Assembly: GCF_030160115.1 (NCBI RefSeq)
Contig: NZ_BSNS01000018.1
Location: 17,642-81,641, forward strand
Direction of reading: 5' to 3'
Origin: Devosia nitrariae
GTDB lineage: Bacteria > Pseudomonadota > Alphaproteobacteria > Rhizobiales > Devosiaceae
DNA: 64,000 nt
Position 1 is the first letter of the stretch; each line of letters begins with the position of its first letter. Shown one piece after another: positions 52,717 to 62,317 of the stretch. The notes below the pieces were generated by a model. It made no database searches, was not told the origin of the DNA, and worked only from the letters and a program-made list of their open reading frames with translations. Made by a program: the position numbers and the translations under genes.

Positions 52717-54687
52717 TCAGGCCAGGTCGAGCCAGAACTGCTCCGGATCGACCTGAGCGGGAGCAGGGTAAGGCCAGCAGTCGGGCTGGTTGTCGCGCAC
52801 GTTCCTGAGGGCGTTGGACTTGATGCCATAGGTGGGCAGCGAGAGCGTCGTGCCGATCACATAGAACTGCTCGGCCGAGATCTGCAGCATCTCCCTCAGC
52901 ATCTCGTCTCGCTCGGCAAGATCTGGCGTAGCCAGCGAGTCCTTGTACAGCTTGAACTGACGCTGCATGTAGTCCGGCGGGGTCTCGCCGTCCTCGCCGT
53001 TCGTGAGGTACCACGTCGTCCACTTGTTGCCCCAGTTGGCCTGATTCGCCGCAGTCGGGATGTAGAAGCGCGGGTCGATTGGCAGCGACAGATCGTGGCC
53101 GCCGAAGCCGGTCCACATCAGCGCATCCTGCTCATTGTTGCCGGTGCGGGTGATGTAGAGCGAACGCTCCATCGGAGTAGTATCCATGCTGATCCCGACC
53201 TCAGCCCACTGCCGCTTCATGATCTGCTGCACGTCGATCAGCAGCGCTTCGCGGGCGCCGCCCGTGGTGGACGCGAGGAACTGGATGTGGATCGGGTTGC
53301 CATCCGGGCCGATGCGCTGGCCGCTGGCATTGCGCATGTAGCCGGCCTCGTCGAGCGCCTCGTTGGCGAGATCGACATTGTACTCGAGATACTGCGTCGC
53401 TAGCTGCTCGTTGTGGTACTTCGAGGTCGGACGCGGCGAAGCCTGCCACGGTTGACCCTGGCGCTGGTACACCGCGTTGATGATCTCGGTGCGGTTCAGC
53501 GCGTGCGACAGGCCGATGCGGAAGTTCTTGTTGCTGTAGATTTCCCGCTTGACCGGATCCTCGTGGTTGAGGTTGAGGCCGATCACGCCCTCGTTCATCG
53601 TCGCAGGCTCGAGCTCGGGCAGCGAATAGCCTTTCTCCTCCATGTTGCGGGCAAGCACCGGTTTATTGGCCGGCGTATTGATGTGGCGGATGTGGTAGGT
53701 CATCTCGCCATTGGCGGCTTTAAGCAGCATCACTTCCGGGTCTTCAATGATGTCGAGCACGACCTCGTCGAGATAGGGAAGCTGGCTGCCGTTGGTGTCG
53801 GTCTTCCAGTAGTAGGGATTGCGAGTCCAAACGAGCCGGGTGCCTTCACCGATGGCAGTCTGCAGCTGCCACGGACGAATGCCGGGCAGGCCAGCGGCCA
53901 TGTGCACCGTCGCGGTGCCGGCGCGGTTCAGGAACAGGTCCACCCAGGTGTTGAAGCCCGCCTGAGTTGCCAGCGCACCGGCCTCGGGATGGTAGTCGAT
54001 GTGGAATTGCTCGAGGTAGTGCCGCGGCATTGCAGCGGCGCGATGGCCTTCATAAGAAGCCAGTTGGTTCGGCAGGAAGCCGTTAGGCTCGAGGAACTTG
54101 AACACCACCGTGTAGTCGTCGGTCGCTTCGACCGTTCCAGCGCCGCTCGGGGTCTTCATCCAGCTCGAAACACCCGCCGGCCACAGTTCCGCGTTGGAGA
54201 AGAAATCATTGTACCAGAACGAAATGTCATTGGCGGTGAACGGTGTGCCGTCCGACCACCTGATGCCCTGGCGCAGCTTGAAGATAAAGGTACGGCCTTC
54301 GTCCTGGACTTCCCATGATTCCGCCACGTTCGGTTGAATCGAGTTGTCGGTGGTATCGACGCGGGTAAGGCCTTCGTAGCCGGTCGTGCGCCACCACCAG
54401 GCATTGTCCGCAGCGCCGGTCGTTGCACTGTTCCAGGTGCCGCCATACTGGCCGACGCTTTCGAACGGCGTGACCACAACAGGGTTGGGGGGCAGGCGCT
54501 CGGCAAGAGGCGGAAGCTCACCCCGGGTCACCATTTCGGTGAGTTGCGGGGCCTCGAGCAGGACCTCCTGGCCGACAGCCGGGCGCATGGAAGCGCCAAC
54601 CACGCTCAGCGCTACAGCCCCGCCGAGTCCACCAAGGAACTGGCGACGAGAAATCGTCGTCAGAAACGATGTGCTTAGGTCAGTCAT
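52717..54687 (-). CDS. ABC transporter substrate-binding protein, family 5, operon B
   Basis: A 656-residue periplasmic binding protein. The start at ATG 54687 has GGAGGA upstream and gives a twin-arginine signal, ISRRQFLGGLGGAVALSVVG. The mature protein has GLTRVDTTDNSIQPNVAESW and FKLRQGIRWSDGTPFTANDI, plus a large insert, as in the operon A homologue. Tat export implies that it folds before export. It heads operon B and is divergent from the GntR/FCD regulator. Confidence 0.92.
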   Translation of the reverse strand: MTDLSTSFLTTISRRQFLGGLGGAVALSVVGASMRPAVGQEVLLEAPQLTEMVTRGELPPLAERLPPNPVVVTPFESVGQYGGTWNSATTGAADNAWWWRTTGYEGLTRVDTTDNSIQPNVAESWEVQDEGRTFIFKLRQGIRWSDGTPFTANDISFWYNDFFSNAELWPAGVSSWMKTPSGAGTVEATDDYTVVFKFLEPNGFLPNQLASYEGHRAAAMPRHYLEQFHIDYHPEAGALATQAGFNTWVDLFLNRAGTATVHMAAGLPGIRPWQLQTAIGEGTRLVWTRNPYYWKTDTNGSQLPYLDEVVLDIIEDPEVMLLKAANGEMTYHIRHINTPANKPVLARNMEEKGYSLPELEPATMNEGVIGLNLNHEDPVKREIYSNKNFRIGLSHALNRTEIINAVYQRQGQPWQASPRPTSKYHNEQLATQYLEYNVDLANEALDEAGYMRNASGQRIGPDGNPIHIQFLASTTGGAREALLIDVQQIMKRQWAEVGISMDTTPMERSLYITRTGNNEQDALMWTGFGGHDLSLPIDPRFYIPTAANQANWGNKWTTWYLTNGEDGETPPDYMQRQFKLYKDSLATPDLAERDEMLREMLQISAEQFYVIGTTLSLPTYGIKSNALRNVRDNQPDCWPYPAPAQVDPEQFWLDLA

Positions 54688-55141
54688 TGTTCTCCTCCGA
54701 GTGATCGAGATGCTGCTTATCTCGGCGCGGGCCCCGATCTCGCCCGCTTTTTTCGGACAGTGAGACGCGTATAGTTGCCTGTCAATTCTTAAAACCTTGC
54801 CAGACAATCTCGGATAGAAATTCGGCCCCCAGTTGCATTAATTTTCATTGCCAAATTTCTATAACGCACTGATATTGTTTATCTTATTGCGTAATTTCCA
54901 CATCGTGGAAATCTTTCTGAGCCGCAGCAAGGGGTGGTTGACTGTGTTTACCTGCTATACAATCGTATGCGAACTGGAGGGGTATGGTGTTCAGGCAGGG
55001 TGTGTGTCGGTATAGGCGCGAGATTGGTCGCCCAAGGTTGCGCCGCGAGCTCCACGGTTGTCGTTCCGATGTCCTGTATTTCTTGCTACGACCGGCGATT
55101 GCCGGGCAGGATGTCGTGACCCGCGATTGCAGATAACCGTG
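54688..55141. other. AT-rich divergent promoter region
   Basis: 454 bases between operon B and the GntR/FCD gene. Around 54820-54960 it is clearly AT-richer than the surroundings, as expected for promoters. It contains the 8+3+8 palindrome annotated at 54894-54912. No coding potential seen. Confidence 0.6.
54894..54912. promoter_or_regulatory. Perfect 8-bp palindrome, probable GntR/FCD operator
   Basis: ATTTCCAC, a three-base spacer, then GTGGAAAT. It lies in the AT-rich part of the divergent region, about 207 bases from the operon B binding-protein start and 230 from the regulator start. Symmetry and place make it the best operator candidate for the adjacent regulator. Confidence 0.6.
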
Positions 55142-55837
55142 ATGTTTATGAGCGAAATCGAACCGCAGAACCAAAAACTCAAGGCAACGTCGCTGTCGGA
55201 GGCTGTTTACGAGGCATTGCGCGAGAGCATCGTGTCATTGAACGATCCGCCCGGAGCCCTGCTGACTGAGAACGCTATCGCGGCTCGTTATGGCGTTGCG
55301 AGACCGACCGCGAAGGCGGCGCTGGAGCGACTGGTCACCGAAGGCCTGCTGCGGCGGCGAGCCCATCGTGCGGCGCAGGTTCCTGTACTCAGCCGGGCGG
55401 ATATCGAAGATCTGTACGCTGCTCGCCTGCTTATCGAGGAGGCCAGCATCGTCAGCCTGGCTAAAACGGGGGTTGTTCCCTTGGCCGCGCTCAAAGCCCA
55501 TCGAGAGATCAAGGAGTTTAGCGAGAACGGTGAGAACGCGCCGTTCGCCAGACCTGATCTGACCTTTCATCATGCCCTGGTGGCGGGGAACGGCAGCCCG
55601 CGCCTGTCGCGTATGCATGAGCTCATCATGGGAGAGATCCAGCTGTGCATGGGACAGTTGCAATCGCATCAACTGCTGAGAGCCAAGGAAATTGCGGCCC
55701 AACACCAAGGCCTGATCGACGCGATCGAGAGTAGGGATTCTGAACTCGCAGGGTTTCTGATCCGCCGTCACATCAACAATGCACGGGACCGGCTGTTGAC
55801 CCGGTTTGCCGAAAAGGGGCGGGGGAGCGGGACTTAA
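55142..55837 (+). CDS. GntR-family regulator with FCD domain
   Basis: A 231-residue FadR-type regulator. Winged helix: SLSEAVYEALRESIVSLNDP followed by IAARYGVARPTAKAALERLV. The all-helical FCD domain has its metal-site residues: DLTFHHALV, AAQHQGLIDAIESRD and LIRRHINNARDRL. Such proteins bind a small carboxylate or sugar acid and usually repress neighbouring catabolic genes. The start could be ATG 55142 or 55148; no strong ribosome site is seen. It probably controls operon B and the two large downstream genes. Confidence 0.88.
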   Translation: MFMSEIEPQNQKLKATSLSEAVYEALRESIVSLNDPPGALLTENAIAARYGVARPTAKAALERLVTEGLLRRRAHRAAQVPVLSRADIEDLYAARLLIEEASIVSLAKTGVVPLAALKAHREIKEFSENGENAPFARPDLTFHHALVAGNGSPRLSRMHELIMGEIQLCMGQLQSHQLLRAKEIAAQHQGLIDAIESRDSELAGFLIRRHINNARDRLLTRFAEKGRGSGT

Positions 55838-55952
55838 GGCCCACGGGCCGATCTGTCGCGCGGGATCAACTCCCGCCCCAATGAACAGAAAAACCCAATG
55901 ACGCCGGCATATCCCATGTCGGCGAAGAGTGCCGCTTTGCCTGGAGGATATG

Positions 55953-58505
55953 ATGAGTAAGCCTAAGTCGGTCGCGATTGATTACGCAGCAAGCGACAGG
56001 TTGGTCGCCAACCCCGCCCCACAATGGGCGATCGCGCATCTCAAGGACATGCTGCAGCGCAAAGGTGTCGGTGTCGGCCCGGCCGATCAAGGGTGGCAGG
56101 TCAACATTGCCTCCGCAGACTCCGACACCTCGGGCGTCGAGGTGCCCGCCGGCGCAGAATCGTTCGTCCTGATCCGCGATGAAAATACCGTAACTGCCGT
56201 TGGCCGAGATGCGCGCGGACTGGTCTACGCTCTCACCGAGCTCGCCGACCGCGTCAGCCGCAGCGGCGACGATCCGTTCGAAGGTGCCTTTCCGTTGGTG
56301 GGTACGCCCAAAACCAGGACGCGCTCGATCATGCGCCTCTTCGTCAACGAAAAGGAAGACAAGGCCTGGTTCCACGACAAGTCACACTGGATCGACTACC
56401 TGACCATGTTGGCGACCAACCGGTTCAACCGCTTCTCGCTGACCTTGGGCATCCAATATGACTACCCGTACCACGACTACATGATCAGCGATGTCTATCT
56501 GCACTTCCCCTATCCCTACCTGGTGAACCTGCCGAACTACGACATCAAGGTGCTCGAGCTCACCGAAGCCGAGCGGGAAACCAACCTCGAGATGCTGAAG
56601 TTCATCGGCGCGGAAGCGGCCAAGCGGGGACTGGAGTTCCAGCTTGGTCTGTGGACGCAACGGTATGACTTCGACAAGGCGCCGGGTGCCAACTACACCA
56701 TCGTCGGCGTGACCGAAGACAACCTTGCGCCTTATGTGCGCGACGCCCTCTCCACTCTCCTTAAGGAAGTGCCGGAGATCACCGGCCTTACATTCCGTAT
56801 TCATGTCGAAGGCGGCATCGCCGAAGGCGATTATGATTTCTGGAGAGTGGCCTTCGACGGTATCAAGTCCGCCGGCCGTCCAATCGAAATCGACATGCAC
56901 GCCAAGGGGCTCGACGAGTCGACGCTCAATGTTGCCCTCGAAACCGGCATGCCGGTTTCCGCCTCCCCGAAATACCTAGCAGAGCACATCGGCCTTTCCT
57001 ATCACCCCTCGGTGATCCGCGAGCGGGAATATCCGCCGCAGCACGAAGTGACCAACCGTGAAAAGCTGAGCGTTGGAGCGCGCCGTTTCCTGCGCCAGAG
57101 CTATGGCGATCTGTTGCCCAAGGACAAGAAATGGCGCGTCCTGTTCCGCGTCTGGCCGGGAACCCAGCGTGTGCTGGCCTGGGGCGATCCGGAATTGGCA
57201 GCCGGATATGGGCGGAGCGCCAGTTTCTGCGGTGCCGACGGCATCGAGTGGATGGAGCCGCTCAGCATGAAGGGACGCCAGGGGTCCGGCACTCCCGGCG
57301 GACGCGCTCTTTATCAGGACAGCCGCCTGACGCTGCGCCTCGACTGGCAGAAATATGTTTATCAATACAGGCTCTGGGGCCGTCTGAGCTACGACCCGGA
57401 TGCCGATATCTCCGACGCCGGCGACTATCTCGCCGATCAGTGCGGCGATGCCGCCGACCTCGTTGCCGCAGCCTTGGCCGCCTCGAGCAAAATTCTGCCG
57501 CTTGTTACCCAGACGCACGGGCCCTCGGTTGCCAACAACATCTATTGGCCCGAGATCTATACCAACATCGCCGCAATCGGTGACAATCACCATCGGCCCT
57601 TCGGGTTCGATATGGAAGGCCCGCTGCGTTTCGGAAACGCCCCGACCTTCGACTCGCAGATGTTTGCCAATGCCCGTGAATTCATCGAAGGCATCGTCAG
57701 CGGTGATCCCGTTCGCCGTTACTCCCCGCTCGACGTGGCCGATTGGCTCAGCGCCGCGGCCGACAAGGTGGAAATTGCGGCCGTGAAGGCAAAGGCTTGC
57801 GCGGATATCAATCTGCCATCCGTCCAGCGCCTGCTTATCGACGCCCAGGTCGCCGCGGCTATCGGCAGGTTCTTCGCCGGCAAGCAGCGCAGCGCCTGCT
57901 GGGTCGAGCTCTATCTCCAGACCTTCAGCCGCACGGCCCGCCTCAAGGCCGTCGACCATCTGCGCAGCGCCCGTGCTGCATGGAAGCAGGCGGTGGATCT
58001 GACCAAGGATCTCTACGACAACGACCTTACATTCGGACCTGGCCCCCACATGCGTGGCGCCTGGGTTACCCGCCTCGCCGACATCGACAACGAGCTCAAA
58101 GACCTCAACTCCTATAACGAGCGGCGAGAAGCCGTGCTGCACGGTGAAGATCTCAAAACCGAACACCTGCTGGAAAATTGGCAGCTGGCCCACCGGGACC
58201 ACGTTGCCCTGGCGGGTCCGGCAACCTTCAAACGCGACTCCGAGATCAAGGTCAGCGTGCCGGCCCCCGGTGCCGAGAAGGTCCGTCTGCACTACCGCCA
58301 GGTCAACCAGGCCGAACGCTGGAAGCACGTCGACATGACCGTTTCCGGCGGTAAGGCGGAGGGCGCGATTCCAGCCGAGTACACCGACAGCGCTTTCCAT
58401 CTGCAGTACTACGTGACGCTGCTGAAGGATAATCGTGTCCAGGTCGTACCAGGCTTTGGCCCGAGCCTCGCCGAGCAGCCTTATGCCGTGATGACGCAAG
58501 GCTGA
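55953..58505 (+). CDS. Large glycosidase-like protein, unclassified (paralogue 1)
   Basis: An 850-residue cytoplasmic protein. ATG 55953 is five bases after GGAGG; the adjacent ATG at 55950 is too close. The N-terminal 110 residues look like the alpha/beta domain that precedes the barrel in GH67, GH20 and related enzymes (AVGRDARGLVYALTELADRV). A probable TIM-barrel follows: WFHDKSHWIDYLTMLATNRF, LTFRIHVEGGIAEGDYDFW, GRPIEIDMHAKGLDES, then VWPGTQRVLAWGDPELAAGY, WMEPLSMKGR and NNIYWPEIY. The Glu in HVEGG, EPL and WPEIY and the Asp in EIDMHAKG are catalytic candidates. The C-terminus has a beta domain. I cannot place it in a named family. Confidence 0.75.
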   Translation: MSKPKSVAIDYAASDRLVANPAPQWAIAHLKDMLQRKGVGVGPADQGWQVNIASADSDTSGVEVPAGAESFVLIRDENTVTAVGRDARGLVYALTELADRVSRSGDDPFEGAFPLVGTPKTRTRSIMRLFVNEKEDKAWFHDKSHWIDYLTMLATNRFNRFSLTLGIQYDYPYHDYMISDVYLHFPYPYLVNLPNYDIKVLELTEAERETNLEMLKFIGAEAAKRGLEFQLGLWTQRYDFDKAPGANYTIVGVTEDNLAPYVRDALSTLLKEVPEITGLTFRIHVEGGIAEGDYDFWRVAFDGIKSAGRPIEIDMHAKGLDESTLNVALETGMPVSASPKYLAEHIGLSYHPSVIREREYPPQHEVTNREKLSVGARRFLRQSYGDLLPKDKKWRVLFRVWPGTQRVLAWGDPELAAGYGRSASFCGADGIEWMEPLSMKGRQGSGTPGGRALYQDSRLTLRLDWQKYVYQYRLWGRLSYDPDADISDAGDYLADQCGDAADLVAAALAASSKILPLVTQTHGPSVANNIYWPEIYTNIAAIGDNHHRPFGFDMEGPLRFGNAPTFDSQMFANAREFIEGIVSGDPVRRYSPLDVADWLSAAADKVEIAAVKAKACADINLPSVQRLLIDAQVAAAIGRFFAGKQRSACWVELYLQTFSRTARLKAVDHLRSARAAWKQAVDLTKDLYDNDLTFGPGPHMRGAWVTRLADIDNELKDLNSYNERREAVLHGEDLKTEHLLENWQLAHRDHVALAGPATFKRDSEIKVSVPAPGAEKVRLHYRQVNQAERWKHVDMTVSGGKAEGAIPAEYTDSAFHLQYYVTLLKDNRVQVVPGFGPSLAEQPYAVMTQG

Positions 58506-58585
58506 TTGAGCGAACTCATCGGACATTTGCTCGGCATGGTCGATATGCCGGGCAATGTCGCTTTTGCCGATAGTGGGGCAGGTCG

Positions 58586-61231
58586 ATGGACAGACTTGAT
58601 AGCAGACCGCGTGGGATCCGCTATACGGGGAAGCCACATGTGCTGGAGGATGTGGTTGTATCCTGGGCGCGCGGAAAGCTGGCTGAAGCGTGCACCGTGC
58701 GGGGCATCGAATTCGCACCGGCAACAACACCACATTCGGCGGAAGGCTTCGCGTGGCTGGATCTCATCCATGCGACGGACCACGGTACACTGCGAACGCT
58801 CGAAATCGATGAGACACGGCTCAATCCGTCACCGGAAGCCTATCTTGCCCGACACGCGGCAGGCCGCATCAGCATCGTTGCGAGCGGCGCACGCGGTTTC
58901 GGCTATGCGCTGACCGAAATGGCCGCCGCTATGCGGGCCGGTCAGTACGACTTCGAAACAGATCGGACAGTCGAAGAATGTCCGGCCGTTCCCGTGCGAG
59001 GAATTGCCAGGGCATTTTCAAGCGTCGATGAGGATGCGGGATGGTTCCACGACCGGGGGTTTTGGGCGGAATATCTCGATGAACTGGCCTGCCAGCGGTT
59101 TAACCGCTTTCATTTGGCTTTCGGCATGCAGTTCAACTACGGCACCATCGATCCTGGCCTGACCGACAACTATCTGGCGTTCGCCTATCCTTTCCTGCTG
59201 GATGTTCCCGGCCATGCCGTGCGCGTGGACGGGCTCACGACTGCGGAGCGGGACCGCAACCTCGAAGCACTGCGCCACATCGCGCGGGAGACACGGCGGC
59301 GGGGGATGACGTTCAGCCTCGGGCTCTGGACGCACGCCTACGCTTTTCCCTCGCCCACACGACATCGCTACCCGATCATCGGCATCAGTGATGCCACCCA
59401 TGCCGACTACTGCGCGGCGGCCATGCGCAAGCTCCTCGCCGAGGTGCCGGATATCGACGCGCTGACCTTCCGCGTGCACTTCGAAGCCGGTATCCGGGAG
59501 GCGACGCAAGACGCGTTCTGGGACCCGATTTTCGAGGCCATAGCCGATGCTGGGCGGCCGATCGAGGTGGACATGCATGCCAAGGGCGTGGGGCCCGTAC
59601 TACTCGAGGCAGCCCGGCGACGCGGCCTCAGGGTGATGCTCTCCGGAAAGTACTGGGCCGAGCACCTGGGGCTGCCCTACCACCAGACGACCATCCGCGC
59701 ACGGGAAACGGCACGTCCGGTACCGCCTGGCGAAACCATGAGTTCGCTCGCCTCCTATTCGCGCCTCTTCACGCGCTACGGCTATGCCGACTATCTTGGT
59801 GAGGATGCCGAGACGGACTTCATCTTCCGGATGTGGCCGGGCACACAAAAACTGCTGCTGTGGGGCGATCCTGCGTTTGCCGCCGGCTATGGGCGCTGCT
59901 CCACCTTTGGTGGATCGCGAGGCGTAGAATTCTGCGAACCACTGTTCTTCAAGGGACGCAAAGGCGGCCGACTAGGTGCACGCGATCCTTACGTGCGGAA
60001 CGACCTGCGCCTAACGGGCCGGGAATGGCACAAATACCGCTACACTTACCTTCTGTGGGGGCGGCTGCTCTACAACCCCGACGCAGCGCCCGAGACATGG
60101 CAACGTCTGTTGCGCACGGATTATGGCGCGGCGGCCGAAGCGGTGGAGGCAGGGTTGGGAGCGCTGAGCCGCATTCTGCCGCTGGTCTCCGTGGTTCATG
60201 GGGTCGGCGGAGCAAACAATCTCTACTGGCCCGAGATCTATGTCGACCTGCCCATCTCAGCCTGGCTGCACCAGCAGCACTACGACAAGAGCTACGAATG
60301 GGACAATTCGGCGCCGCAGAACTGGGGCCGCGTCAGCGCCTTCGACCCGGCCATGTTCTATGCCATCAACGAATATGTGCGCGACGTGGTCGCCGGCACG
60401 CCCGATGCCCGCCATACCCCCCTGGAAGTGGCGGCGTGGATCGACGAGATGGTGGCGCAGGGAGAGCAGGTAATAGCCGTGCTCGCAGATTCCACGGACG
60501 GCAATGGCGCGCAGCGGCGCCGGACACTGATCGATATGGCGGTTCTGGTACGGTTGGGGCGGTTCTTTGCCGGAAAGTTCCGCGCTGCCGTGGACTACGG
60601 ATTGTTCCAGGAGACACGGGACCGCGCTGCCATCGGGTCTGCCGTTCGACAACTCGAAGCGGCACGCTCCGCCTTCGGCGAGATCGCCGAAGTTGTCGAC
60701 GGCGTATACCAGTCCGACCTGGTGTTTGGAACCGAACTCTCCGAGCATGGTCATTGGTCGATGCGGCTCAACGCTATGGACGACGACCTGCGCGCGCTCA
60801 GGTTCGAACGCGACGGGAGCAGGACCGACCCGGAGCAAACCTTCGCCAGACTGTCCAAAACACTGCGCCACAAGCGCGCGCAGCTTCCCTGGGTGCGGCA
60901 TGAACCGCGCGCTTTTTTGCGCGGCGCTCCGCACAAGGTGCATCTGAAGGTGCGAGAGAGCGTCGACGGCGCAGTTCTGCATGCTCGACCGGTAGACCAG
61001 TCGGCGCGGTTCGCCAGGTTCGCAATGACTCCGGATGGCGATGGCTTCGAGGCGACAATTCCGGCCGAAATCACCGGGGCAGGTTTTCCGGTGATGTACT
61101 ACTTCGAGCTCATCGTAAACGGCCTTGGCGTGCTCTATCCCGGTTTCGAGAAGACCTTGGCCAACCAGCCCTACTTCAGCATCCACAGCACGGTTTGGAA
61201 GGACCGCCATCGATGCCGAACGTATCGATAG
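58586..61231 (+). CDS. Large glycosidase-like protein, unclassified (paralogue 2)
   Basis: An 881-residue paralogue of the preceding protein, 80 bases downstream. Matching blocks in the same order: ASGARGFGYALTEMAAAMRA, WFHDRGFWAEYLDELACQRF, LTFRVHFEAGIREATQDAFW, GRPIEVDMHAKGVG, MWPGTQKLLLWGDPAFAAGY, FCEPLFFKGRKGGR and NNLYWPEIY. A C-terminal region with KVHLKVRESVDGAVLHARPV is another beta domain. The pair has diverged widely outside these blocks, so the substrates probably differ. No signal peptide. Likely co-transcribed and controlled by the GntR/FCD regulator. Confidence 0.75.
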   Translation: MDRLDSRPRGIRYTGKPHVLEDVVVSWARGKLAEACTVRGIEFAPATTPHSAEGFAWLDLIHATDHGTLRTLEIDETRLNPSPEAYLARHAAGRISIVASGARGFGYALTEMAAAMRAGQYDFETDRTVEECPAVPVRGIARAFSSVDEDAGWFHDRGFWAEYLDELACQRFNRFHLAFGMQFNYGTIDPGLTDNYLAFAYPFLLDVPGHAVRVDGLTTAERDRNLEALRHIARETRRRGMTFSLGLWTHAYAFPSPTRHRYPIIGISDATHADYCAAAMRKLLAEVPDIDALTFRVHFEAGIREATQDAFWDPIFEAIADAGRPIEVDMHAKGVGPVLLEAARRRGLRVMLSGKYWAEHLGLPYHQTTIRARETARPVPPGETMSSLASYSRLFTRYGYADYLGEDAETDFIFRMWPGTQKLLLWGDPAFAAGYGRCSTFGGSRGVEFCEPLFFKGRKGGRLGARDPYVRNDLRLTGREWHKYRYTYLLWGRLLYNPDAAPETWQRLLRTDYGAAAEAVEAGLGALSRILPLVSVVHGVGGANNLYWPEIYVDLPISAWLHQQHYDKSYEWDNSAPQNWGRVSAFDPAMFYAINEYVRDVVAGTPDARHTPLEVAAWIDEMVAQGEQVIAVLADSTDGNGAQRRRTLIDMAVLVRLGRFFAGKFRAAVDYGLFQETRDRAAIGSAVRQLEAARSAFGEIAEVVDGVYQSDLVFGTELSEHGHWSMRLNAMDDDLRALRFERDGSRTDPEQTFARLSKTLRHKRAQLPWVRHEPRAFLRGAPHKVHLKVRESVDGAVLHARPVDQSARFARFAMTPDGDGFEATIPAEITGAGFPVMYYFELIVNGLGVLYPGFEKTLANQPYFSIHSTVWKDRHRCRTYR

Positions 61232-61330
61232 CGCCTTACAGACCTTACAGCTGTCGCGCAGGTTCAGTTTGCCTGCAGCCCATGAAGAATGCCCTTTTTT
61301 CCTGTTCACACTCCGCACTACCGGCCGAAG

Positions 61331-62317
61331 CTAGAAACCGGTGACGTTGATGGGTGTATAGGGCGCCTCAAGCCGCGCGATCTCTCCCGTGCTCAACTCG
61401 AGATCCACCGAAGCGATGGCCTGATCCAGGTGCGGCATCTTCGTCGCACCGACAATCGGGGCGGTGATGCCACGCTTGGCGAGCAGCCAGGCGAGCGCCA
61501 CCTCCGCCATCGATACGCCTCGATCCTTCGCGACGACCTCGACCGCGTTGACGATATCGCGGCTGACATCGCGATCGAGATTATTTTTCTGCACGGTGTC
61601 GGTCTCAGACCGCTTTGTCTCGATGCCCCAAGGTCGAGTCAGCCGACCACGGGCTTGCGGACTCCACGGGATCACCGCCACGCCCTGGTCACCGCAGAGC
61701 GGCAGCATCTCGCGCTCTTCCTCCCTGTAGAGCAGGCTGACCTGATTCTGCATCGAAATGAACTTCGTCCACCCGTTGATCTCTGCGGCATGCTGCATCT
61801 TGGCGAACTGCCATGCCCACATCGAGGAGGCGCCGATATAGCGGACTTTGCCCCAACGCACGAGGTCGTGGAGCGCCTCCATTGTCTCCTCGACTGGCAC
61901 GTTCGGATCGAACCGGTGGATTTGGTAGAGATCAACATAGTCGGTGTTAAGTCGCTTGAGGCTGTTGTCAATCTCCGAAAGGATCGCCCCACGCGACAGC
62001 CCTTGCCCATTCGGCCCCGGCCGCATTCGACCATTGACCTTGGTCGCCAGTACATACTCCTCGCGCGGCGCCAACTCCTTGAGCAGTGCACTGGTGATCT
62101 CCTCGCTGGTACCCTGGGAGTACACGTTGGCGGTATCGAAGAAGTTGATGCCGGCCTCCCAAGCTCGACGGAAGAACGGACGGGCATCGTCGAGTTCCAA
62201 CACCCAGGGGCGTTGCTCGTTCACCTTTCCGAAGGACATGCAACCTAGGCAGATGCGGCTGACTTCGAGACCGGTCCGGCCCAATCGTGTAGTTCTCAAG
62301 CTAGGATCCCAATCCAT
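61331..62317 (-). CDS. Aldo/keto reductase
   Basis: A 328-residue NADP-dependent aldo/keto reductase. Catalytic set: Asp and Tyr in NFFDTANVYSQGTSEE, Lys in VLATKVNGRM and His in LYQIHRFDPN. The start of the barrel is RTTRLGRTGLEVSRICLGCM. Length and sequence style match the general YajO/PdxI-like groups. It reduces an aldehyde or sugar carbonyl. It is convergent with the tandem glycosidase-like genes, so a link to that pathway is possible but not shown. Confidence 0.9.
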   Translation of the reverse strand: MDWDPSLRTTRLGRTGLEVSRICLGCMSFGKVNEQRPWVLELDDARPFFRRAWEAGINFFDTANVYSQGTSEEITSALLKELAPREEYVLATKVNGRMRPGPNGQGLSRGAILSEIDNSLKRLNTDYVDLYQIHRFDPNVPVEETMEALHDLVRWGKVRYIGASSMWAWQFAKMQHAAEINGWTKFISMQNQVSLLYREEEREMLPLCGDQGVAVIPWSPQARGRLTRPWGIETKRSETDTVQKNNLDRDVSRDIVNAVEVVAKDRGVSMAEVALAWLLAKRGITAPIVGATKMPHLDQAIASVDLELSTGEIARLEAPYTPINVTGF

